A stretch of 22,306 nt of DNA from Paludibacter sp. UBA5753 (lineage in GTDB: Bacteria > Bacteroidota > Bacteroidia > Bacteroidales > Paludibacteraceae): positions 474 to 22,779 of the forward strand of contig DIFH01000109.1 in assembly GCA_002427615.1 (NCBI GenBank). The letters are read 5' to 3'. Within the stretch, counting starts at the first letter, position 1. Every line of letters begins with the position of its first letter. Positions 15,598 through 22,306 of the stretch are shown piece by piece. Below the pieces are notes generated by a model. It did no database searches. It worked only from the letters and a program-made list of their open reading frames with translations, and had not been told where the DNA came from. A program made the translations under genes and the position numbers.

Positions 15598-15680
15598 TGT
15601 ATTTATGTTTATCGAGAGTAAGAGATAAGTAATGAATGTTGCAAAATCAAGGCATTGAACAAATAGTAATTAACGTAATA

Positions 15681-16247
15681 TTATGAATTATCATTTGTAT
15701 GTGTTGACCCTTGTTTCAATTTCCAAGAGACATTTCGCAATATCATGAAAAAAATAAAACAAACAATAAAACCAACCACAAAAGCAGCTGCATACCATTT
15801 TGTAGTAGTTATTGCCGATGCAAATTTCACTGCTTTATCTGATATTTCGGGAAATTTATTGAGCAAAACATAAGTATTTAAGTTCTCAATAAAATCAGTC
15901 AACCCAACCAACATTGGAAGCCAACGTACACCGGTGATGATTTTTCCAAAACGACCCGTGTTTTGCTCTAAATATTTTAAGATATAATACATCAACCCGC
16001 AGTAAACCACAATATAAAAATTGTCGACAACAATGAATCGGTAGTACTGATTCATCCCTTGTACTCCTATCATACTGAATAATCTGCTCACGTCAGTCGA
16101 TTGATAGGACAACATTAAATCCAACGGAATAATTTTTAATTGCAAATTACTGACATCGAAATGAGGAAGTAACCAACCGTAAAAAACAGCAAAACAAATA
16201 CTGAAAATTACAATGCGGATTAATATTTTCTTGTTTTCGGGCATCAA
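15681..16247 (-). CDS. Four-helix membrane protein, function unknown
   Basis: The 188-aa protein has about four hydrophobic helices: residues ~9-28 (IRIVIFSICFAVFYGWLLP), ~72-92 (FYIVVYCGLMYYILKYL), ~108-130 (WLPMLVGLTDFIENLN) and ~148-172 (KWYAAAFVVGFIVCFIFFMIL). Between the first two lies a ~40-residue extramembrane stretch, and a short charged tail ends the protein. I recognise no named family. It has its own -7 box, so it is probably transcribed separately, perhaps continuing into the glycosyltransferase gene. Confidence 0.75.
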   Translation of the reverse strand: MMPENKKILIRIVIFSICFAVFYGWLLPHFDVSNLQLKIIPLDLMLSYQSTDVSRLFSMIGVQGMNQYYRFIVVDNFYIVVYCGLMYYILKYLEQNTGRFGKIITGVRWLPMLVGLTDFIENLNTYVLLNKFPEISDKAVKFASAITTTKWYAAAFVVGFIVCFIFFMILRNVSWKLKQGSTHTNDNS

Positions 16248-16273
16248 CTTAACGACTTTATACGAAACCGATA

Positions 16274-16281
16274 CAAATATA
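16274..16281 (-). promoter_or_regulatory. -7 box for the membrane protein gene
   Basis: On the minus strand this reads TATATTTG, a perfect TAnnTTTG, 27 bases before the ATG. A convincing -33 TTTG is absent. Confidence 0.5.
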
Positions 16282-16483
16282 GTAAATCCATTTTTATATA
16301 ATCGGTTTTTATCCTGAATTTATTGGAATTCAAAAATACATTCGGAATTCTTACTTCGTGCTTAGTATGTAGAGGCAATTATTATTGCCAATATCAGGAT
16401 GCTTTTATACTATTTTATAGGTATGTTTGTTATTGCTTAACGTTATTTCCGATTAATTGTACCGATTGTATTGATTTTAGTGT

Positions 16484-16491
16484 TAATTTTG
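16484..16491 (+). promoter_or_regulatory. -7 box for the metallo-hydrolase gene
   Basis: TAATTTTG fits TAnnTTTG exactly and lies 26 bases before the ATG at 16517. The TTG triplets upstream are 15 and 24 bases away, neither ideal for -33. Confidence 0.5.
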
Positions 16492-16516
16492 TGTTTTAAA
16501 AAAAAGGGGAAAATAT

Positions 16517-17323
16517 ATGGATAGATTGCGCTTTCAAAGTTTGGCGAGTGGCAGCAGTGGAAATTGTTATTATATTGGAAACGCTTCATACGGAATTTTA
16601 ATAGACGCAGGGATCGGAGTAAGAACCATACGAAAATGTTTACGAAATTTAGGTCTTGATTTTCAGAATATTTGGGGTGTATTTGTGACGCACGATCATG
16701 CCGACCACATAAAAGCAGTGGGTTCGATAGGCGAAAAATACAAAGTCCCAATTTATGCTACCCGCAAAACCCATGAGGGAATTCAGCGAAGTTATTGTGT
16801 AACCGAAAAATTAAACGGAAGTAAAAGATTTATTGAGAAATATGAAACCTTACAGTTAGGCGATTTCAAGATTACCGCTTTCCCTGTTTCGCACGATGCC
16901 ACTGATAATGTTGGATATACAGTTGAATATAAAGAAAAAAGATTTACCTTTGCTACCGATTTGGGTTATGTAAGCGAAGATGTCGCTTTACATTTACGAC
17001 AGGCCGACTTTATGGTGTTCGAAGCAAATTACGATGAACTTATGCTCGAACAGGGTTCGTATCCGGTTTATTTAAAAAACAGAATCAAAGCCGATACAGG
17101 ACATTTAAGCAACGATCAGGCCGGCGCTTTTCTTGCCGGTAATTATAATGAGCGGATGAAACATGTTTTTTTGTGTCATTTGAGCCGTGAAAATAATTTA
17201 CCGGAAGTAGCTTTTGCAACAATAGAAAATTATTTGGTCAATATTAATGTAAAAGTAGGTCAGGATATGAACCTGGTAACATTGAACCGGTTTACGCCTT
17301 CGGATCTTTATGTTTTTGATTAG
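16517..17323 (+). CDS. Metallo-beta-lactamase-fold hydrolase, YycJ/WalJ type
   Basis: The 268-aa protein has the family N-terminus FQSLASGSSGNCYYIG and the zinc motif T58-H-D-H-A-D-H64. It also has FPVSHDATDNVGY with a further metal His, FATDLGYVSE with the bridging Asp, and KHVFLCHLSRENN with a C-terminal His. This pattern and length match YycJ/WalJ-like single-domain hydrolases (predicted nucleases or phosphodiesterases); in Firmicutes they are linked to the WalKR locus and to DNA repair, but the role here is unproven. It heads the plus-strand housekeeping run and has a good -7 box. Confidence 0.9.
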   Translation: MDRLRFQSLASGSSGNCYYIGNASYGILIDAGIGVRTIRKCLRNLGLDFQNIWGVFVTHDHADHIKAVGSIGEKYKVPIYATRKTHEGIQRSYCVTEKLNGSKRFIEKYETLQLGDFKITAFPVSHDATDNVGYTVEYKEKRFTFATDLGYVSEDVALHLRQADFMVFEANYDELMLEQGSYPVYLKNRIKADTGHLSNDQAGAFLAGNYNERMKHVFLCHLSRENNLPEVAFATIENYLVNINVKVGQDMNLVTLNRFTPSDLYVFD

Positions 17324-17409
17324 TTAATTTGTCAGTTAATTATGTTGATTAAAGTTGCTGATTTTCAAACTTTAAAAACTTTATATACTCTCAAACACAA
17401 AAATATACC

Positions 17410-18150
17410 ATGTCATCAAACCTCGTAATTATTCCGACATACAACGAGAAGGAGAATATTGAAAATATTATCCGGGCTGTTTTCGATCAACCCTTGACAT
17501 TCCACGTGCTGATTATTGAAGATGGCTCGCCCGATGGTACGGCTGCTATTGTTAAAGCTTTGCAAACCGAATTCTCTGACAGGCTTTTCATGGTGGAACG
17601 TAAAGGCAAACTCGGTTTGGGAACGGCTTATATTACCGGTTTTAAATGGGCTTTGGAGCATGGTTACGAATATATTTTCGAGATGGATGCCGATTTTTCA
17701 CACAATCCGAAAGATTTGCCGCGATTATACGATGCCTGTGCCAATAGGGGCGCCGATGTGGCCATCGGTTCGCGTTATGTGAGCGGCGTCAATGTTGTGA
17801 ACTGGCCTATCAGCCGGGTTCTGATGTCGTATTTTGCTTCAAAATATGTAAGGGTTGTTTTGGGAGTAAAAATTGCGGACACAACTGCAGGATTCAAATG
17901 TTATCGTCGCGAAGTATTGGAAACCATTGAGTTGGATAAAATTCGCTTCAAAGGGTATGCTTTTCAGGTGGAAATGAAATTCACTGCATACAAATGCGGA
18001 TTTACCTTGAAAGAAGTGCCGATTATTTTTATTAATCGTGAATTGGGAACTTCGAAAATGAGCGGTGGAATTTTTGGGGAAGCGTTTTTCGGAGTTATTC
18101 AATTGAAAGTGAACAGTTGGTTCAGAAAATTCCCGAAGAAGAAAAAATAA
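17410..18150 (+). CDS. Polyprenyl-phosphate mannosyltransferase-like GT2 (Dpm1-type)
   Basis: The 246-aa soluble protein matches dolichol-phosphate-mannose synthase-like enzymes: IIPTYNEKENIENIIRAV, LIIEDGSPDGTA, GKLGLGTAYITGFKWAL, the EMDADFSHNPKDL metal/nucleotide block near residue 95, and GYAFQVEMKF with INRELGTSKM near the end. It lacks the C-terminal membrane helices found in some relatives. Expected reaction: transfer of mannose (or a similar hexose) from a nucleotide sugar to a polyprenyl phosphate at the inner membrane face. It ends in a basic FRKFPKKKK tail. An alternative frame stays open beyond the stop, which I treat as chance or a relic. Confidence 0.9.
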   Translation: MSSNLVIIPTYNEKENIENIIRAVFDQPLTFHVLIIEDGSPDGTAAIVKALQTEFSDRLFMVERKGKLGLGTAYITGFKWALEHGYEYIFEMDADFSHNPKDLPRLYDACANRGADVAIGSRYVSGVNVVNWPISRVLMSYFASKYVRVVLGVKIADTTAGFKCYRREVLETIELDKIRFKGYAFQVEMKFTAYKCGFTLKEVPIIFINRELGTSKMSGGIFGEAFFGVIQLKVNSWFRKFPKKKK

Positions 18151-18209
18151 ACGCATCTCCAAATGAGGATAACGAACTGGTCAACGAAAAAACAACCGGT
18201 TGAAGCAGA

Positions 18210-18217
18210 TATATTTA
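18210..18217 (+). promoter_or_regulatory. Possible -7 box for pyrC-apbE
   Basis: TATATTTA matches TAnnTTTG except at the last base and sits 48 bases before the pyrC ATG. No suitable -33 element is present. Confidence 0.3.
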
Positions 18218-18265
18218 CAATTAGAAATCTGGTCGTAAAGCTTTCATTCCGAGAAACTGACAAAT

Positions 18266-19612
18266 ATGAGTTTACAACTGATTAAAAATGCTACAATTAT
18301 CAACGAAGGTAGGACTTTCGTCGGTTCTGTTCTGATTGCCGGAGAGTTTATAAAGGCTGTTTATGAGCAAAATCAGGAAATTAGGATTACGGAACCCTAT
18401 ACTGAAATTGATGCAAGCGGAAAACTTTTAATTCCGGGTGTGATTGACGATCAGGTACATTTTCGTGAACCCGGCCTGACTCATAAAGGCGATATTCATA
18501 CCGAATCGCGTGCAGCGGTTGCAGGCGGCGTTACTTCGTTTATGGAAATGCCGAATACCATGCCGCTTACTACGACCATTCAGGCATTGGAAGATAAATA
18601 CGCCCTCGGAGCCGAAAAATCGATGGCTAATTACTCATTTTACATGGGTGCAACCAACAATAATCTGGACGAGCTCCGCAAGGTTGATCCACGGAAAGTG
18701 TGTGGAGTCAAGGTTTTTATGGGTTCTTCCACCGGAAATATGTTGGTGGACAATACTGAAACCCTGAGTGGAATCTTTGCCGAAATACCGATGTTGATTG
18801 CCACACATTGCGAAGATGAAGTTACCATTCAGCAAAATAAAGCGTATTACAAAGCCTTGCTGGGCGATGATATCCCGATTCAGTATCATCCGCTTATCCG
18901 AAGTGAGGAGGCTTGTTATCGTTCGTCGTCGTTTGCAGTGGAACTGGCAACAAAATTCAATGCCCGTTTACATATTCTGCATATTTCAACGGCGAAAGAA
19001 ATGAGTTTGTTCGACAATAGCAAATCTTTGATTGATAAAAAAATAACTTCAGAGGTCTGTGTCCATTATCTTTGGTTTTCGGATGCTGATTATGCAAAAT
19101 ACGGCAACCGGATCAAATGGAATCCGGCGATAAAAACCGAATTTGACCGTTTGGCGTTGATTGAAGCTTTGAATTCGGGCAAAATTGATGTGGTTGCCAC
19201 CGATCATGCACCGCATTTATTACGCGAGAAAGAAGGTTCGTGCCTGAAAGCCGCTTCGGGAGGCCCTTTGGTTCAACATTCGTTGGTTAGCATGTTGCAA
19301 ATGGCTGAAAAAGGCTTTTTTACGATAGAAAAAGTGATTGAAAAAATGTGTCATGCGCCTGCCGAGCTTTACAGAATTGACCGGCGCGGATATATTCGTC
19401 CGGGATATTTTGCCGATTTGGTTTTGGTTGATCCAAAAAAATCCTGGACAGTATCCTCTGAAAATATACTTCATCACTGCGGTTGGTCGCCTTTTGAAGG
19501 TACAACATTTGACAATTCGGTGATTACAACCTGGGTAAACGGAAATAAAGTTTACGATAACGAGTACCTTGATGAATCGTTCCGCGGTCAGAGATTATTA
19601 TTTGATTATTAG
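18266..19612 (+). CDS. pyrC: Dihydroorotase (pyrimidine biosynthesis)
   Basis: The 448-aa amidohydrolase has the metal-binding VHFREPGLTHKGD (about residues 65-77), the MEMPNT phrase, the probable carboxylated lysine in GVKVFMGSSTGN, metal histidines in ATHCEDE and LHILHIS, and the catalytic Asp in VATDHAPH. This pattern is that of class I-type dihydroorotases, and the length fits. It cyclises carbamoyl-aspartate to dihydroorotate in de novo UMP synthesis. apbE begins 23 bases after its stop, so the two are probably co-transcribed. Related allantoinase/hydantoinase-type enzymes are less likely given the REPGLTHKGD and GPLVQHSL motifs. Confidence 0.94.
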   Translation: MSLQLIKNATIINEGRTFVGSVLIAGEFIKAVYEQNQEIRITEPYTEIDASGKLLIPGVIDDQVHFREPGLTHKGDIHTESRAAVAGGVTSFMEMPNTMPLTTTIQALEDKYALGAEKSMANYSFYMGATNNNLDELRKVDPRKVCGVKVFMGSSTGNMLVDNTETLSGIFAEIPMLIATHCEDEVTIQQNKAYYKALLGDDIPIQYHPLIRSEEACYRSSSFAVELATKFNARLHILHISTAKEMSLFDNSKSLIDKKITSEVCVHYLWFSDADYAKYGNRIKWNPAIKTEFDRLALIEALNSGKIDVVATDHAPHLLREKEGSCLKAASGGPLVQHSLVSMLQMAEKGFFTIEKVIEKMCHAPAELYRIDRRGYIRPGYFADLVLVDPKKSWTVSSENILHHCGWSPFEGTTFDNSVITTWVNGNKVYDNEYLDESFRGQRLLFDY

Positions 19613-19635
19613 TATTTTATATAAAAAGATTGTAA

Positions 19636-20664
19636 ATGAAATTTAATAAAAAAGCCACAGGATATTTAATTATAGGCGTTTTGCTCGTCGTCTTTGCGTT
19701 CGTATATTATTCGCCGTTTAAAAAGGCGGCATATATCCATAACGAAGGGAAAGCGCAGGGAACCTATTATTCAGCTACTTACCTTCAACCCGATGGTAAA
19801 GATTTGCAACCGGAGATTGAAAAACTTTTCAATGAATTCGATTTGTCGCTATCGACTTACAATCCTAATTCGATTATTTCGAAAATTAACAGGAATGACG
19901 GTGCTGTTAGCGCCGATGTGTATTTCGAAACCATGTTTGCCGCCGCCCGTAAAGTGTCGGAACACACCAACGGTGCATTCGACATAACAGTGGCTCCACT
20001 TGTCAATGCCTGGGGATTTGGTTTTGGAAATCAGGACAGGTCAAAGGCTCCCGATGTCGACACAATACTTCCGCTAATCGGTTACCGGAAAGTAAAGATT
20101 GAAAACCATAAAATCATCAAGGAAAACCTGGCAATCATGATTGATGCAAGCGCTATTGCACAAGGCTATTCAGCCGACTTGATTGCCAAACTTTTTGAAG
20201 AAAACGGATGCCAGAATTACATGATTGATATTGGCGGTGAAATTATGTGTAAGGGCGTGAACCCGAAAGGAGAACTTTGGCATATCGGCATTGATAAACC
20301 AGTTGACGATCCTGAAAATGCCAATAGTGAACTGCAAACCATTGTCAATGTTACCAATGTGGGTCTGACCACCTCGGGCAATTACCGTCAGTTTTATTAC
20401 CAAAACGGTAAAAAGTACGCACACACAATTAATCCGAGAACCGGTTTTCCGGTAGACCATAATTTATTGAGCGCTACTGTGGTAGCTCCCAATTGTATGC
20501 AAGCCGATGCTTATGCCACTGCATTTATGGTGCTGGGGGTCGATAGCGCGTTGGCTGTTTGTCGCAGCATTCCCGAAATGGATTGTTATCTGATTTATAC
20601 TGATAAAAACGGTAAATACCAGGTGGCGTATACCGATGGATTTAAGAAATACTTGTCGGAGTGA
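19636..20664 (+). CDS. apbE: FAD:protein FMN transferase (ApbE)
   Basis: The 342-aa protein has one N-terminal hydrophobic helix (residues ~9-26, GYLIIGVLLVVFAFVYY), an uncleaved anchor or signal without an obvious lipobox cysteine. The ApbE domain follows: GTYYSATY, FDLSLSTYNPNSIISKIN, FDITVAPLVNAWGFG, IDASAIAQGYSADL, IDIGGEI, TSGNYRQFY, HTINPRTG and ADAYATAFMVLG (metal-binding Asp). ApbE attaches FMN covalently to periplasm-facing flavoproteins such as Na+-NQR and RnfG subunits. It follows pyrC closely; the pairing looks like a shared transcript rather than a shared pathway. Confidence 0.95.
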   Translation: MKFNKKATGYLIIGVLLVVFAFVYYSPFKKAAYIHNEGKAQGTYYSATYLQPDGKDLQPEIEKLFNEFDLSLSTYNPNSIISKINRNDGAVSADVYFETMFAAARKVSEHTNGAFDITVAPLVNAWGFGFGNQDRSKAPDVDTILPLIGYRKVKIENHKIIKENLAIMIDASAIAQGYSADLIAKLFEENGCQNYMIDIGGEIMCKGVNPKGELWHIGIDKPVDDPENANSELQTIVNVTNVGLTTSGNYRQFYYQNGKKYAHTINPRTGFPVDHNLLSATVVAPNCMQADAYATAFMVLGVDSALAVCRSIPEMDCYLIYTDKNGKYQVAYTDGFKKYLSE

Positions 20665-20877
20665 GATGTTGAAGTTTGAAGTCAATAAAGTTCAAAAACC
20701 AATCAGATCAGTCTTTTTAATCTCTCATCGGGACAACTTGCGGTAGACAGAAAGTACGAAATTTGATTAACATATTCAACTAATTAACCAATTAGCCAAA
20801 TCTATCAACAGATTACTTATTTTTTCACTAAAAAACATAAAAAACAGATTTTATTTTTTTATTACCAATATATTAAC

Positions 20878-20885
20878 TACTTTTG
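20878..20885 (+). promoter_or_regulatory. -7 box for bamD-rpoZ
   Basis: TACTTTTG matches TAnnTTTG fully, within a very AT-rich stretch, 16 bases before the bamD ATG. No clear -33 TTTG. The leader would be ~10 nt. Confidence 0.55.
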
Positions 20886-20901
20886 CAGTCCAAATTTCAA
20901 T

Positions 20902-21705
20902 ATGAAAAAGTACTCATTTTTACTTTTTGTTTCTCTGTTTATTTTTGCTTCGTGTGGCGAATACCAAAAGCTGCTGAAAAGCAATGATCCTGAATTAAAA
21001 TATACGAAAGCCGTCGAATATTTCGATAAAGGTGATTTTATGCGTGCAAGTACTTTGTTCGACGAAATATCAACCTACTACAAGGGTACAGAGCGTTCGG
21101 AAACTATTTTGAACTATATTGCCAGGTCGTATATGGGTCAGAAAGATTATTTTTCTGCCAGCGAGTATTACAAAACATACATAAAGACTTATCCGAAAGG
21201 TACATATATTACAGAAGCTAAATTCATGATTGGTTATTGTTATTATCTCGACTCGCCCGATGCGCGTCTTGATCAGACTGCAACTTTCAAGGCAATTACC
21301 GCTTTACAGGAGTTTATTGATGTTTTTCCGGAAAGTGAAAGGGTTGCTGAAGCCATCAAATTATTAGATGAAATGACCAATAAACTGGCTTACAAAGAGT
21401 ATCTCAACTCGAAATTATATTTCAATTTAGGTAACTATTTGGGAAATAATTATGAATCGGCAGTTATTACGGCTCAAAACGCCTTGAAAAAATACCCTTC
21501 GACAAAATACAGAGAAGAATTTGCGCTGATCATTCTCGAATCGAAATATCAACAAGCCGTACAAAGTATTGATGAGAAGAAAATAGACAGGTATCGCAAT
21601 ACAATTGATGAGTATTACAATTATATTAATGAATTTCCGGAAGGAAAAATGCGGAAGCAGGCAGATAAAATTTTTAACGAATCGAAAAAAATAGTAAAAG
21701 ATTAA
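20902..21705 (+). CDS. bamD: Outer-membrane assembly lipoprotein BamD
   Basis: The 267-aa protein starts with a lipoprotein signal peptide whose lipobox ends FASC (Cys18), so it is expected to be lipid-anchored at the outer membrane. The mature part is built of TPR-like helical repeats: AVEYFDKGDFMRASTLFDEI (~residues 38-57), ARSYMGQKDYFSASEYYKTY, and ITALQEFIDVFPESERV, matching BamD/YfiO. It works with BamA to insert beta-barrel proteins. The gene stops 12 bases before rpoZ; this order is typical of Bacteroidetes. Confidence 0.93.
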   Translation: MKKYSFLLFVSLFIFASCGEYQKLLKSNDPELKYTKAVEYFDKGDFMRASTLFDEISTYYKGTERSETILNYIARSYMGQKDYFSASEYYKTYIKTYPKGTYITEAKFMIGYCYYLDSPDARLDQTATFKAITALQEFIDVFPESERVAEAIKLLDEMTNKLAYKEYLNSKLYFNLGNYLGNNYESAVITAQNALKKYPSTKYREEFALIILESKYQQAVQSIDEKKIDRYRNTIDEYYNYINEFPEGKMRKQADKIFNESKKIVKD

Positions 21706-21717
21706 AATAATACAGCT

Positions 21718-22050
21718 ATGGATTATAAAAAAATAAATGCACCGACAAACACCATTTCACGCGACATGAACACTATGAGCGAAAATGTTGGAAATGTGTA
21801 CGAAACAGTTAAAATCATTGCAAAACGTTCAAATCAGATAAGCGCCGAGATTAAATCGGAACTTGATAAAAAGTTGATTGAATTTGCTTCGATGAACGAA
21901 AATATTGAAGAGGTATTCGAAAACCGTGAACAAATTGAAATTTCTCGTTATTACGAAAAACTTCCTAAAGCCGTTTTGATTGCAACACAAGAATTTATCG
22001 AAGACAAGATTTATTATCGCAATCCTTTAAAGGACAGTAAATTAAAATAG
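21718..22050 (+). CDS. rpoZ: RNA polymerase omega subunit (Rpb6/RpoZ-like, Bacteroidetes type)
   Basis: The 110-aa protein resembles the Bacteroidetes omega subunits: an N-terminal DYKKINAPTNTISRDMN, the helix VYETVKIIAKRSNQISAEIK that corresponds to the conserved omega/Rpb6 core, and an acidic helical C-terminus with PKAVLIATQEFIEDKIYYR. It should stabilise the beta-prime subunit. Sequence identity with proteobacterial omega is low, so the call rests on the core helix, the length and the position directly after bamD. A strong terminator follows 63 bases later. Confidence 0.88.
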   Translation: MDYKKINAPTNTISRDMNTMSENVGNVYETVKIIAKRSNQISAEIKSELDKKLIEFASMNENIEEVFENREQIEISRYYEKLPKAVLIATQEFIEDKIYYRNPLKDSKLK

Positions 22051-22113
22051 ATATTGTTTTACGCAGCCTGATTCTGGTTGCATCGGTTTAAACAATATTT
22101 TTAATAACGAATT

Positions 22114-22163
22114 GATAAAAGAATAAAGTGTAAAAATCATGCTTTATTCTTTTATCTTTTTTT
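22114..22163 (+). terminator. Intrinsic terminator of bamD-rpoZ
   Basis: GATAAAAGAATAAAG (22114-22128) and its perfect 15-base reverse complement (22142-22156) enclose a 13-nt loop and are followed by a run of seven Ts. It ends the plus-strand housekeeping run. Confidence 0.9.
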
Positions 22164-22190
22164 ATATGCATCCAGTCCATAACATTTTTG

Positions 22191-22198
22191 TATTTTTG
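22191..22198 (+). promoter_or_regulatory. -7 box for a gene beyond the right edge
   Basis: TATTTTTG, a full TAnnTTTG match, follows the rpoZ terminator and faces right. It implies a new transcription unit whose gene lies mostly outside the window. Confidence 0.5.
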
Positions 22199-22285
22199 CC
22201 GTATATAAGATCATATAATCTAAAGAAAGGCAATTACTCAGCGCCCTAATAAATTTGATAATAATTAGCCATTTAGTTGATTGTT

Positions 22286-22306
22286 ATGTATTTAAACTCT
22301 TTGCCC
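22286..22306 (+). CDS. Possible start of the next gene (cut by window end)
   Basis: An ATG at 22286 opens a frame of seven codons (MYLNSLP) that runs off the window. It lies ~88 bases after a good -7 box. Too little is present to identify it, and the true start may be elsewhere. Confidence 0.2.

Noticed and set aside
16375..16395. Small GGCAAT/ATTGCC hairpin in the spacer upstream of the metallo-hydrolase gene
   Set aside because: A 6-bp stem in AT-rich DNA without a T-run; expected by chance.

Overview
The window looks like a chromosome segment of a Bacteroidetes bacterium, most likely a Bacteroidales relative. It is moderately AT-rich. Several start regions carry the phylum's promoter signature (a -7 box close to TAnnTTTG), and Shine-Dalgarno sequences are rare. 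The housekeeping genes have Bacteroidetes forms: a PiT phosphate transporter fused to a PhoU-like tail, a 110-residue omega-like RNA polymerase subunit directly after bamD, and a stand-alone dolichol-phosphate-mannose-synthase-like glycosyltransferase.

Region 1 (1-7279, all + strand) is an accessory restriction island. It holds the 3' end of a RAYT/Y1 transposase gene, hsdS (type I specificity subunit), a GxxExxY-family gene enclosed by two near-identical ~97-bp direct repeats, a DUF488 protein with an extra N-terminal domain, an unrecognised 278-aa protein, and hsdR (type I restriction/translocase subunit). The last three are packed 2 and 9 bp apart and probably share one promoter just before the DUF488 gene. 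hsdM is not in the window and is expected upstream of the transposase. The DUF488/278-aa pair, sitting inside a type I R-M locus and in front of hsdR, is the best candidate here for an undescribed defence or modification module.

Region 2 (7280-7826) is a 547-bp spacer with no convincing protein gene. It contains an ~85-nt nested hairpin with a T-run on the minus strand, which suggests a minus-strand small RNA or a bidirectional terminator.

Region 3 (7827-16247) is conserved chromosome: nth (+), a PiT transporter (-), a CNNM/CorC-type protein (+), groEL and groES (- strand, groES first), a family 2 glycosyltransferase (-) and a four-helix membrane protein (-). Convergent gene ends are separated by strong hairpins. 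Upstream of groES lie a perfect 2x27-bp tandem repeat, a -24/-12-like element and a cluster of TGACA/TGTCA half-sites.

Region 4 (16517-22050, all +) is a run of housekeeping genes: a YycJ/WalJ-like metallo-hydrolase, a polyprenyl-phosphate mannosyltransferase-like protein, dihydroorotase (pyrC), ApbE flavin transferase, BamD and RNA polymerase omega. It ends in a textbook intrinsic terminator. A new -7 box follows, reading into a gene beyond the right edge.

Short palindromic repeats of dispersed, REP-like type occur inside two genes (the transposase and hsdR, in frame) and in two convergent spacers.
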